NCBI GenBank assembly: GCA_022829145.1
Contig: CM040745.1
Location: forward strand, 20,732,906-20,796,905
Length of the DNA: 64,000 nt
Source: Albula goreensis
Lineage: Eukaryota > Chordata > Actinopteri > Albuliformes > Albulidae
Direction of reading: 5' to 3'
Both the position numbers and the translations under genes were made by a program. Numbering within the stretch: the first letter of the stretch is position 1; every line of letters begins with the position of its first letter. The notes below the pieces were generated by a model. The model ran no database searches. It was not told where the DNA came from and saw nothing but the letters and a program-made list of their open reading frames with translations. Of the stretch, positions 49,430 to 62,500 are shown piece by piece.

Positions 49430-51330
49430 TATTGCTATTATAAAAGCTTATAAGCCTGAAACTTCCTTAATCCATAATCACTGCAGAGTAATGTGTTGTC
49501 ATCCTCTCAAGGCACCACTCAATAGATGGTTGAACTTATTTTTGAATATTCTTTTTGTTACATTATCTAGTGAATGTTATTGCTCAATGTTTGCACAGCT
49601 AATAGTCTTGACCCATTTTGTCCTGACATAAGCACATCTTGCTTACTTCCTCCATATCACAAATATCAGTGAACTTCAACTGATATTCATCTTTTGGTTT
49701 TAGCAATGATTTAGGTCTGTACAGGCAAAGAACACAGCCCAGTTTACCTTTTCTCATATTGTAGGAATCTTCCTTTTTAGATATTCCCACTGATGAAATG
49801 TGTGAGATTATTTACAGCTATTATAAAGATATAATGATTTCAGTGTTTTCCCTGAAGATTTCAAAATAATATTGGCCAACATATATAATTATTCAGCTCA
49901 TCCAAAGCCATGCTTATCCCAAATCATTCTGACAAAAAAACAAAAAAAAAAACAAACTGCTCTTAGGTTATTCTCGGGAAATGATGCAGTAATATTTCTA
50001 TAGTGTCTTGGGAAAGTACATAGTAAGCTAATACACTGAAGTGATTATGTTTGCTTTTCTTCTTTTGTGGAATAAATGTGAATATTCTACATGAATATTC
50101 ATAGACTAATGGACTGTCACAAAAATAAAATTATAGAACTACGAACATGGAGAAATACAGGCTTTCAACCAGGAGCAAAAGTGAGATGTGAAAACTTTGA
50201 ACTCAATCATGTGATTACACTGCATCCTCTTTGTTATGAGCACAGTAGTTGCTGAGAAGGTAAAAGAAAAGAGGGGTTAAGTAAACATTTGAAATAACAG
50301 GTCTAAAGTCAAAGTCCTTGTATTTTGCAATTGCATAAAAACTGGCCTTTCTGACAAAAGCCCTACTCTCATGTGAGTGCAGGCAAACATCATGAATTGC
50401 TTTTGAAATCATGAGAAATTCTTATTTTAAAAAAAGCATATGGGAGAAATGGGTGGAGAAACTACCTTGCATCAAACTTTATTAGGCTTAACTGAAAGCA
50501 TATGTTTTTTTCCTAGACTGGTGAGTAAGGACAGGACAGTACTTTAGTTTCTATGTCCTAAACATCTTCAGAGAGAGCCTTAGAAACTGAACTTACAGAA
50601 TTTTCTATTCCCTCATCTTCCCTCAGCTTGCTATAAAAATCCTATAGCTGTCACATTCCATATATTCCATATTTGTGTCAGTAATTAAATAATCATAAGT
50701 TGTTGATGCTCTCCACTTGATAGAACACATCAGGTGTTTTATTTTAAAGAGAAGCTGATTAGGAATTGTGAATGAAAATGATGATGACTATTAAGAATTT
50801 CGAACAACCTCAAATATACAATTATTTCTGCAATTGTATGTCTTCCCAGCCACTTTGTTTTCCAATTTCCATTTTCAAAAAGACCACATAACATGTTATA
50901 TTATGTCCAATAATCATTAACAATCTTCAGATAATAAATTAGGTTAAAGTATCATTTACTAACATGTGTCTGAAAGCATCTGTGCACCAGTGAGGTTTGT
51001 GAACCATTTTGTTGGGTCAGGAAATAATTCAAGTTAATGACATTATAGCAGCCCCTCCTGGTCAGCCAGGCACCTGCAGATGCACAAAACATTTGCTGGC
51101 TGCATAATTTTCCGACATCATAGGCAGTGTGTCGTTACATGAGTTGGAGGAATCACATGCCACAGCTTCCTCCTCCTGTGCTGGTGGTAGGTTCTTGAGG
51201 GAGGGGGCTATGCCACTTTACCAGTTACAGGCTACCCTTTGTTACAGCACTTCTACTGCCAGTAGGAATTATTATATAAATGATTCATACTGGAAACTGG
51301 AAAGAACACAATACCAGAGTATTACAAGCA
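49430..51330. other. Intergenic spacer upstream of ANKAR
   Basis: No gene recognised on either strand. AT-rich with short random open frames. Mammals have ASNSD1 between SLC40A1 and ANKAR; I see no part of it here. Confidence 0.55.
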
Positions 51331-51331
51331 A

Positions 51332-51436
<105 letters not shown>

Positions 51437-51599
51437 AAAGTTATATAAAATTGATAAAAATGATCCAATTAACCATGTCTATAGTCTTGGTCTATTTCAG
51501 AGGATGTACCACAGTAGGGACATGGCCATTGATGAAAATTTCGTTGCCTAGTACACAATACATTATGTAGTATATTAGATTTTTATTTTTAAATAAAAT

Positions 51600-51930
51600 C
51601 ATGCTTTTTCTACAACAGGAGCTCCCCCTACTGTATAAATTTGGTATTTGAGCACAAAGGTCACGTGTTAAGTGCAACCATTGCTTAGCGTCTCGCGTTG
51701 CCAAGCACTAGGGTGCACACAAATCTTGACTGGGACTGAAACAGTGTCTTAAAAAGTTAAACGATATATTCCACTGAAGACAGGTAGGATACGATGAAGT
51801 TACACCGAATAGAGTGAAAGTTCTTTTCAAACCCTCTTGCTTTACTAAGGTCTTTTTCGTCTCCACATCGTGTTGTAAGTTCTGATGAGTGAATTCATTT
51901 AATTTTTTTTTTGTTCTGAAAGCAGCCTCC
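51600..51930 (+). promoter_or_regulatory. ankar: ANKAR upstream region (promoter and 5' UTR)
   Basis: The 300 bp before the ANKAR start are locally CpG-richer than the surroundings. They contain a CACGTG E-box near 51662 and an X-box-like GTTGCC-AAGCAC near 51698. The ATG at 51931 has a good context (CCTCCATGG). A possible 3' splice site (GAAAGCAG) ends at 51925, so the leader may be spliced. The transcription start is not determinable from sequence. Confidence 0.3.
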
Positions 51931-54900
51931 ATGGCACGTCCTTTGATCTCCAGCCAGTTAGGCAAATACTTAAATTACGATGAAGACAAGAAGGATGTTC
52001 AGACCAGTCTGTCTGCACTGACAGCGCAAAGGAATGCTAATGTTTTATTTGAAAAGTACGACAGGAGAGAAGTCCAGGAATTACTGAGTCTTACCACTTA
52101 CAGCTGGTTGCTATGCAGTGATAGTTTAAACATACCCTTTGATTTTCCTCCTGGAATCATAAAACAAATGAAAAACTTCACCCACTCAAACGTGGTTATT
52201 CTAGCCCCCGTGGATTCCCGAGCGCACCTTGATTACAAGGTAGTTCAACAAATCGTCAGAGAGCTCACGGTTGGGATCTACTGCTTCAATCAGATACCGT
52301 TTCTTAGCCTTGAACCTAACTATGACAAGAGTACATCGTGTCAGCTTACCCCAGCTTATTATGACACACATATTGGGGAGATACTGATAAACATAGACTA
52401 CACTGTGAAAGCCTTGTGGCACGGCGCTTTCATCCCAAGAGAGAAGCGCGTGCGGTTCTCTGAGCTATGGCGATCCACCATGGATGTTGATGCCAGCGGT
52501 GTTCCGCAGACAAAAAAGGACGTGTTCGCAGAGTTCCTTTCTGCAGGTGAGAGATAATTCATTATCATAGTAAATACAGAGAAAAAAGAGCACGGTTAAG
52601 GTAGAAACATCACAAATTATCTTATCACCTCGCTTAGTTAACAACGATATGACCGGCTTTATGGGATGTCCAAAATTTGCTGAACGTACCACGTTGTTTT
52701 ATTGTTATAAGTTGTTTGATCTTTTCCTTGGCCATGTATATTATCTCTCCAAGGTTTGACAGATATTTCCGAGGAGCCTTGTTACCAAAGCATTTATGAC
52801 GAGGACGCCGATGTAGACCCAACCTATGAGCCTAATACTGCTGAAGAGGAAAAGTTGTTCTCCCAGTTCTCAGAGAGCATCCTCCTGAAGTTGACCTCGT
52901 ACTTATCATCCTGTGGACAACATGAGAACGTGTTTGTTTTTGAGGGCAAGTACAGTCTGGCCAGTGCAGTGCGCCTTACTGAGGACAAACTTCAGCTGGC
53001 CAGCTACCAAAGGCTGAGGCAGAGACTGGAGCTCCATGAAAGACTGGTTAGAAACTGCCTAGAGAGGAAAGCAGAATTGTGCAAAAACCTGGCATACCTC
53101 AAGCTAATCACTTTCCTGGTACCCTTTCTTGTTGGGCTAAAGAAAAAAATGAAGATACCTGACCTATCTCAGATGCTCCTGCAGTTATCTGGTAGGTTAC
53201 TTCCTTGTGATTTAGATGCAGAGCAAGGCTCACTCACAATAACAGTCATACAATACCACAAAAAGTCCAATCACCTAAATGAGGACGGTCATCCTTCATT
53301 ACAGAGGCATAAAGGAAAAATACATTAATTTGAAATGGTATTTCATAACGTAAATGTGCGTGAAAGTGTAAGACGCAAGGCAACAATTTCAGTCCACATG
53401 ACTTTACTCAGTATCGTATTGGTTACCAAATGTCACTGCTATCATCACTCATACTTCCATTTCTATCTTCCTGATTGTTCCAGTAGATAATAAAGTAAAA
53501 ACAGAACGAGAATTGCCTCCGCTGCTCTTGGGACCTGAGTTCAGCTGCAAGCATTTTCCATACAAACAAGATGAGTACTTTCACCTGCATGGTGGAATTG
53601 AATTTGATGTTGGGACACCCCCTCTGGAGGAGATCTCTACTGAAATAAAGGTGAGTTTAAAACTGTACCTGCTCAAATGTGGCATGAAGGCACATGGTAT
53701 AAGAAGAGTGCACTTGTACTGTCATCTTTTAAAATGTAGCTGTAAATCAAAACTAGACTGCTACATTTTCTCCCTGTATCTACAAAGGGAATTGTAATCA
53801 CAGTTAAGAGAGTCTTCTCCATCTCATTCCCCTTGCACACGTATGTTAAGCCAATCGCTTGTGTTCCTTTTTGCAACAAGGCAGGATTTGCAATAAGTTT
53901 TTCCTTCCTGCCATAGATGGCCTTTTTAAATATTTTAATTCCAACAATCATTTGCTGTAACTGCCTGATTAAGCCATTGAAACAATAGATGTCCAAAAAC
54001 ATTGGTCACTGTAAGTGTTGATACAGTCTGCCAGTGCATCATTAGTAATGATTGAGAGTGGTTGTTTAATGGTGTTATTTTTTAGAGAAGCCTGCTGCTT
54101 ATTATGCTCTGAAGCTCAAAATCTATTTTACATTTTCTGGGACAAATTAAATTTAGTGAAAACATTTGAACTAGCATGCCTTTATGAAGTTCAACTGATG
54201 CTTGCTTTGTGTGTCCAAGTTTCTCAAGGTTGATAATTTTCAGATAGTCTTTGGTGTTTTTGCCCCAAAACGTTAAAGTGGTCCTTTTTTCAAACTTGCA
54301 GGAAGCCTGTGCAGCTCTGCAGAATCTTGCAGCAGATTATTTGAATGATGTGCACTCTCAGAATGCAGCATACAGAGAACATTTCCCAATATCCATCAAG
54401 GAGTATGGGGGAAAACGGCAAGTTTGAATGTATTGGAAGTGCCCTGCATACCCACGCACAAACAACAACGCTGTCAAGATGTACCATTTGTAACATACCA
54501 TTTTCTGTTGTAATACAGCTATCATGTGATCGCCATAGATCTGGAGACCTTGTACATGCAAGCCAACAGGACTCAGTGGTGGGAAGCCATGAACACTGTC
54601 ATAAAAACTCTCAGAGGAAAGAGGCTACCATTGAGTGATATCCAGCTACATGAGCAATTCAAAAAAACATTTGGATACAAAAAGGCCATAAAATGCAAGG
54701 TATGAAAGCAACCCAAAGCATACTGTCCTATTTTCCTCTTCGCTTAGTTTTTTGTTTAAAAACCTGTGGTGAGAAACACATGTGGTAACCGTGTGTCTTA
54801 GAAAAATAAAATATTAGTTTACTTTCATGTTAGTGTTGTAACTCTGTGTATTTGCTATGATTGGATTTGATTAGAGCGTGCCATTTGGCCTGAAGTCTGC

Positions 54901-56486
54901 CGCAGAGCGAGGTCTCTCTGCGGTGTTCCACTCTCTGTGCCGCAGAAGTTCACCCTCTCACCTGGGTGTCCTGGATGAAAAAGGCTACTCCCTCCTGCAC
55001 CATGCTGCTGCCTGCAACCATGCACACATCCTCTGCCAGCTAGCTGCTGCTGGGGTCAGCCTGGACCAGCCACGCAGTGCGAGGTTTGCTCGTAAAGGTC
55101 AGTGAAAGTGCATACAGATGTGACATACATGGATAACACCAAAATATCGCTCATATTGGACTCTCTCTGTCTCATACCCACACTCACACGTATTCCTACA
55201 TGCATACTCATACACCGACTGATAGACATGTTCACATTGGCCATACCAGATGTGTGAATACATTCATACACATACACACACAAATACCTTAATCATATTG
55301 TCAGCAAACAAAGATTTAAAGTAAGATTACATCCTTATCCCTAATATCATTTCAGTGCAGTCTGGAGCAGGTCAAAGCTATAAAGGAGGAGGTGAGTTCT
55401 TGAAACACAAAGGGCTGATGGTTAGTATTTTACTGCTGAGTCATGAATGTATAGTGATAAGCTCTTTGTGGTTGACATGCCAGGAATGACCGCCTTACAT
55501 CTCGCAGCACAGTGTGGATCATTAGAGTCCCTCAACTGTCTGCTGGCTCTGAAAGCAAACTACAAATTGGTGGACCAGAGAGGTTGGATGGCAGTTCATT
55601 TTGCAGCTTACTATGGCCAGGTCTCCTGCATCCAAGCACTATGTAGGAAAGACCCAGCCCTGATAGAGACACAAACTACCACAGAGTAAGTGACCACTTT
55701 TATAATACTTATAACATGTCATTCTCAAGGCCAGTATGTGGTGACTTCAATGCTGTGTATACAGTAGAGGGGTAACAGGTGATCACCATGTTATTTGACA
55801 GGTACCGCAGCTCCCCTTTGCTTCTGGCAGCGACCTCAGGCTCAGTACAGGCCCTGGACTTCCTGCTGTCTCTGGGAGCAGACTGGAGGAGGAGGGACAG
55901 CAAGGATAACAGTGCTGTTCACTTGGCAGTGCTCTACTTCCACACCAAGGTCCTCAAGCACCTCATAGAACTGGATCTGGAGGGCCTCCCTGTCTGGGAA
56001 CTTCTTGTCGGTATGTAGCCAGCTGACATTGTTTTCCACTGTGTTTTCAAGGGGAGAAGATACATGTGTCTTTTCTTATTCCTGGTACTACTACGGCACA
56101 GTGCACATTATAAAATCAAGGGGACACATTGTGTTGTGGCAAATTAAAATAAATATTCTTTACACATTTCAAAATCAATACTGGTTATAGCTTAATTAAT
56201 TAAATAAGAAAACCTTTATTATTGGAGAAGAAAAGTACTGTGCTAAAAGTACAAGTGATAATTGATGCCTACCACAATATCTAAATGGTTCCTTTGAATG
56301 TTTTGCCTGGGACAGTGTGCTGTCATTGGATGTGACAAATTTGGGCAGTGTCTATGCTGATGTTTCCCCCTGCTTGTTGATAGAGATGCTGCAGAGTGAG
56401 GATCACAAGAGGCTGGAGATGGCAGTGAGGTGCATGGAGGCTCTCTGTGTAGCAGCAGAGTCATTCTGGAAAGACATTATGAATGC

Positions 56487-56529
<43 letters not shown>

Positions 56530-56545
56530 CATCATCATCATCATC

Positions 56546-56599
<54 letters not shown>

Positions 56600-59500
56600 T
56601 ATTATGGTTATGATCACATGGTCTTGAATTAAGAATGTCACCCCATTTGATATTTTGAAAGTGTGAACAGTGTAGTATAATAGTTGTGAGTCTGGGTTGC
56701 AATCTAACCAAAAGCTAGTTCAAAGATCTGTTGAACTCCTGCAGGTGTACCCTGAGCAGAGGATCAGAAACAGAACTGAATCAGTAATCATTCACAGTAC
56801 ATATTTTAGTATATAAATGAGTTGTATGTAAACGCAGCGCAAGCTATTCTTGATAAGGGTTACAGTGAACAAAATAATACATGAAAAGGGACCAATCCTA
56901 CTTCAGCAGCATTTTGTTGTCAGCACTTAATTTATAACTCAACGCTGATGGTCACACTGTGGTTCCAGCTTCATCGGGTTTTAATTTCTCAACTAATTTC
57001 ACATTCTCTCAATTTATTATGTCTTCCCAGGTGGTATCCCAGCCCTGTTGGATCTCCTGCGCAATGGGAGGCAGGCTTTGCAGTGCATAGCAGCAGCAGT
57101 GGTGTGCCACATGTCACAGAGGGCACTTGTGTGTGAGAAACTGGTTCAGTGTGGGGCAGTACCAGTTCTGTTAAACCTACTGGCCAGTCGAGTGCCAGAA
57201 CTCCATTCCCGCTGCACCGTCATATTGGCAGACCTGGCAAGCCACAGTGAGGCCTACCAGGCCCTCATCGCCCAGCTGGTAAGTGGTGTAAGTTACTCAT
57301 AAGACAGAAGAAGCTGGGCATCCAGTTGGTACTGATCATGCCATGTGTATACTATCACAGAAAACACCAGGAAAGTAGTGCATGATTCTTTTACAAAGCG
57401 AGTGCATACATTGATACTTCGGTTATCAGGAAGTCTTCTGCAACAGCCTTTGTCTTACCAACTGCATGTCTGTAAATAGCTGCTTTCCATTTGTACTAAA
57501 TTGTACATGCCTTTCCAAAAATTGCTTCAGGCTTAGTAAATAAAAAATTAAAGTAAATTAGTAAATTAACTTAATAAATTAAAAAATACTAATAATAATA
57601 CATTCAAAATGTAATCTATTTGCATGACCTCCAAAAATTTTGCAAACTAATGTAGGGGTGTTCAATTTCACATGTTCATTGAAGCTCACCCACAAAAATT
57701 AAAACTAGTTGGTCACCTCTGATGATTTTTTGCACGTGGTACAGTTTTACATGTGATTTTGTAAAATAATGTACAATATACTTATACAGGATGTTACTTT
57801 AACAGCAATAATTTAATTTGTTTGATATTCAGTTCAATTGTCTGGTATCAGTCATGGAATAGGAGCAGCTGTGATGTGACAGAGAGTATTGCTGTGCATG
57901 TCACAGGGTGGGATTGCCCCCATTGTGCAGCTCCTGAACTCAGATCTGCAGGATGTGCTGGTGAATGTGGTGCGCTGCATTCGGGCCCTGTGCATCTGCA
58001 GTCCAGCAAACCAGAGTGCAGTATCCCAGGCTGGAGGGATACCACCACTTGTGGAGTTTTTGTCCCTCAAATCAGGTTGAAAAGCTGCATTCCACTTACC
58101 TTTTACATGAAAAGTGTCAAACAGTATTCTTTTCAGTCATGTCACTATGTCCAGGGAATGGTGTCAAAGCATTAGTTTTCAATAAATCATTGCTTTGACA
58201 GGCAGAGAAGAGACGTATTATATTGCTTTTTCTGAGATTTTTTCATTCATTTTTGACCGTATTTCCCTTGCCCGTGTGTGGCAGAGGTGCTGCAGAAGGA
58301 GTCCTGTACCACATTGGCAGAGCTGACCCATGAGCACAGGCAGAACCAGGATGCAGTCTGCACAGCAGGGGCAGTGGGGCCTCTGGTGCAGATCCTGCGT
58401 GGGAGGAGGTTGTCTGTGAAGATGGAGGCTGCCAGAGCCCTGGAGGCTGTCGCTGATCACAACCCTGCCATTCAAGCCCTCTTCCTGAAGAAGTCTGCTG
58501 CCAAGCATCTGCTCTATCTCTTGAAGGTACTGAAGAATGAGGAGTATTTTCTGTAAAATTGCAGCAGGGTAGTGTAAGCTTATGATGAATAAACGTTTAT
58601 TTTTTGTGGGGGGTAGTCTATATCATTGTTCCCACCCCAATCTCAGCCAAACTCAGGAGGAAGCAGCTGTGAGCAACAATTACATACAGTTTTCAGAGGA
58701 TGACCAAGTCACCATATTTTTGATTTGTAAACTTAAAGGCACCTGGCCCACCAGGAGTGGGTGTGACGTACAACCATAAATTGCAAGTATAAAACAAATA
58801 AACAATATAAAAACTGAATTTGTGTCCAATCTTATATCTCCAGGTTTTCCAGTCAGAAGTGAAGGAACAGGGTGCAGTTTCTCTGTGGGTACTAGCAGGG
58901 CAGACTCTAAAGCAGAAGAGACTCATGGCTGAGCATATTGGCTACCATTTTATTCTTGAGTTCCTCTTGTCTTCATCTGACAAAATGCAATATGTTGGTA
59001 AGTCATACAAGCCACTTTTCACACTCCCTATATCTAGATGCATGGAATGTCAAACAAAATGCCACTTTGAAATTTCAAACAGGGACTACATTTATCTCAG
59101 TGTCCAGCTTGTTTCATTGAAGTTGCTCTAGAAGTGCCTTGATGTATCTTACATAATCAGTCATTGGGAAATGCAGACAGTCTCTGGGGATTGGTTACAT
59201 TTTATGCAGTAGATTTAGGATTTAGTGTGTTGTGGAAAGGTACCATGTGCTCTGCTAGAGTCTAGTAGGCTCACCCTCTGTGAGTGAAGCCCAGGAGGAG
59301 AGGATAAGGCTGCAGGCCAAAGTTTTTGGCAACAAATTGGTACCGGTCTGCTAGTCTCATCATGGGAATGTTGTCTGGAATTCCTGAGCCCATGGAGAGC
59401 AGCCACATAAGGTACAAGCAGACATATGTACATTTTGTTTGTCTTCCTCTGTCAATAAGTGGGTGCCAGAGTCTGCTGCTCTCCATTTGTACTGGATAGT

Positions 59501-62500
59501 CTCTATAGATGTACAATATTCATCTACAGTTCTCCACACAAGAGAATATATCCCTTAAAGCTGCGCTATGTAGGATTTTCAGGTACAGCATTACAGTACT
59601 GTATTTCTGATGTGAAATAGTCATTGGTCATTGGGTGAGCTCATCAGAGAAGTACACTGATGACCTCACTGAGCTGCAGTGCTTCATTGTTTAGGTGTGG
59701 ATGGCACAGTAATTACTTAACTACGCTTCAAAACATTTTTGAAGATACAAAAAAATCACTCCTTTATTAAATTTGTCATACAAATTGAAGGCAAAGTGCA
59801 CTTTTCTTTGGCTGAATTTTGAGCCTTAATGGAGCATCTCTCTACTGTAAGCTTGTAGAGAGCAGGTTGTAGTTTCTCAAAGTCCTGGGTAAAGAAGCTG
59901 GGTGCAGAAAGAGACACAGATGGTATAAAATCTATCTATACACATACAGTGCCTATCATAAGTATTCACCCCCTTGGATGTTTTACCCTTGTATTGCTTT
60001 CATAAATCAATCATGGTCAATAAAATTTGGCTTTTTTCACACAAAAATTTATTGGAAAAAACTCTTTAAGGTCAAAGTGAAAACAGATTTCAACAAAGTA
60101 ATATCAATGAAACAAAATTATATAAAGAAAAATAATTGTTTGCATAATTATTCACCCCCTTCAAGTCAGTATTTAGTAGAAGCACCTTTGGCTGCAATAA
60201 CAGCACTGAGTCTGTGTGGATAAGTCTCAATCAGTCTTGTACATCTACTCACTGCAATTTTGCTCCATTCTTCTTTGCAAAACTGCTCAAGCTCTGTCAG
60301 GTTGCACGGGTATCGGGCATGAACAGCCCTTTAAGTCCAGCCACAAATTCTCAATAGGATTGAGGTCTGGGCTTTGACGGCCACTCCAGAACATTTACCT
60401 GGTTTGATTTTAACCATTCCTGTGTAGCTTTTGCAGTATACTTTGGATCGTTGTCTTGCTGGAAAATAAATCTTCTCCCAAGCCGTAGTTCTCTTGCAGA
60501 CTGAATAAGATTGTCCCCCAGGATTTGGGTGTATTTTGCAGCATTCATTCTGCCCTCTCTCTTTACAAGCCTTCCAGGGCCGGCTGCTGAGAAACATCCC
60601 CACAGCATGATGCTGCCACCACCATGCTTCACAGTGGGGATGGTGTGTTTTTGTTGATGTGCAGCGTTTCCGCCAAACATAACGTCTTGTCTGATGGCCA
60701 AAAAGCTCAATTTTGGTCTCATCAGACCAAAGAATCTTCTTCCACTTGGCCATGGAGTCTCCTACAAGCCTTTTGGCAAACTCTAGTCGAGATCTAATGT
60801 GAATTTTCTTCAACAGTGGCTTTCTCATTGCCACTCTCCCATAAAGCTTTGACTGGTGAAGAACCCGGGCAACAGTTGCTATATGCACAGTCTCTCCCAT
60901 CTCAGCAGCTGAAGCTTGTAACTCCCTCAGAGTAGTCGTAGGGGTCTTGGTGGCTTCTCTCACTAGTCTCCTGCTTGCACGGTCACTCAGTTTATGAGGG
61001 CGGCCTGATCTAGGCAGATTCACACATGTTCCATATTCCTTCCATTTCTTGATGATTGATTTCACTGAACTCCAGGGGATGTTCAGTGCCTTGGAATTTT
61101 TTTTGTATCCATCCCCTGAATTGTACTTTTCAATAACCCTTTCTCTGAGTTGCTTGGAGTGTTCTTGTGTCTTCATGGTGTAATGGTAGCCAGGAATACT
61201 GATCAACCAGTCTCTGGACCCTTCAGACACAGGTGTTTTATACCTTAATCACTTGAGACACACCCACACCACTCAGGTGATCTTCATTTCACTAATTCTG
61301 AGACTATTGGCATCAATTGGATAGAACTCTATTGAATTAGACCATTACATTTAAAAGGGGGTGAATAATTATGCAAACAATTATTTTTCTTTATATAATT
61401 TTGTTTCATTGATATTACTTTGTTGAAATCTGTTTTCACTTTGACCTTAAAGAGTTTTTTCCAATAAATTTTTGTGTGAAAAAAGCCTGATTTTATTGAC
61501 CATGATTGATTTATGAAAGCAATAAAAGGGTAACACATCCAAGGGGGTGAATACTTATGATAGGCACTGTATATCCTTTTTGCAGGTTGCCAGGCTGTCA
61601 TGGCCCTAAGTCAGGACTGCAGGAGCCACCAGGATGGACTGTGTAAGGAGAAGGGGGTTCCCCCACTAGTTCGTCTCCTCCGAGGGTCCCGCACCACAGA
61701 ACGCACCCTCCTGTGTGTTATCCAGGCCCTGGGCGCCATGTGTATTGGTGTGTCTTCAGCCATGAAAAATGTCATAATGCTCGATTTTGTATGGTAACCC
61801 ACAAAGTTGCATCCTTCCTTCTTCTACTTCTGCCAATTGTGTGTTAGCCTATGGGGTTGCCTGACATGTCCAGTGCTGGGATAGTCAACAGATGGAAGTC
61901 TTACTACTAGTATGGTAGTACCAGTACATACTATGGTACTGTTTCAACATGCTAGAGCAGTACAATAACAGGATGAACAGGATGAAAAGGAGACCCTGAA
62001 ATATGTTGAAATGTGATATTCATATAAAAAATACACATACTTTGCAATATAATAGACCATCTGTCTATTATGTGCAAGAATTGGTACAAGAAGGCATTGG
62101 AAAGTATTGTGGTACTTGAATGAAAAATGTATGCAAGTAGTGCATTGTACGTAGTGGCTTCTCAACATGGTAGAAACATATAAATGTCTAAATGACTTTG
62201 CTGCTTTCAGGAGTAGCACACACCAACAACATTAATAGTCAGAAGGCCATTTCTGAAGAGAAAGCCATACCCACTCTACTGGAGTTATTGAAACATCACA
62301 GATCTCTGCAGGTCAAGGTAAAATTTTACTGAATGTATGGCTGTGCTATAAAACTCAATTAAAATCAATGTAATCTGTTCAGGATATTTGCATATGCCTT
62401 TGGGGCCAGTGCTGACCTGTTATGTTTGCTCCTGTACAGGTATTGGTGGCTCAGACTCTGGCATGTGTGATGCTGGGTAATCAAGAGCTCCAAGTGACAA

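Noticed and set aside
54345-54638. Use of the GT at 54422 as the ANKAR donor
   Set aside because: It shifts the next exon into a frame that ends in a stop and loses the ANKAR-like sequence; the GC donor at 54418 keeps the frame.
56316-56383. Earlier 3' splice site for the ANKAR exon
   Set aside because: An AG at 56314-56315 opens a reading frame but is out of phase with the preceding exon. The AG at 56382-56383 keeps phase and gives an [10 protein letters not shown] junction that matches ANKAR.
56317-56613. Poly-Asn/His tail on an ANKAR-overlapping frame
   Set aside because: It is translation of the AAT/ATC microsatellite in the intron, not protein sequence.
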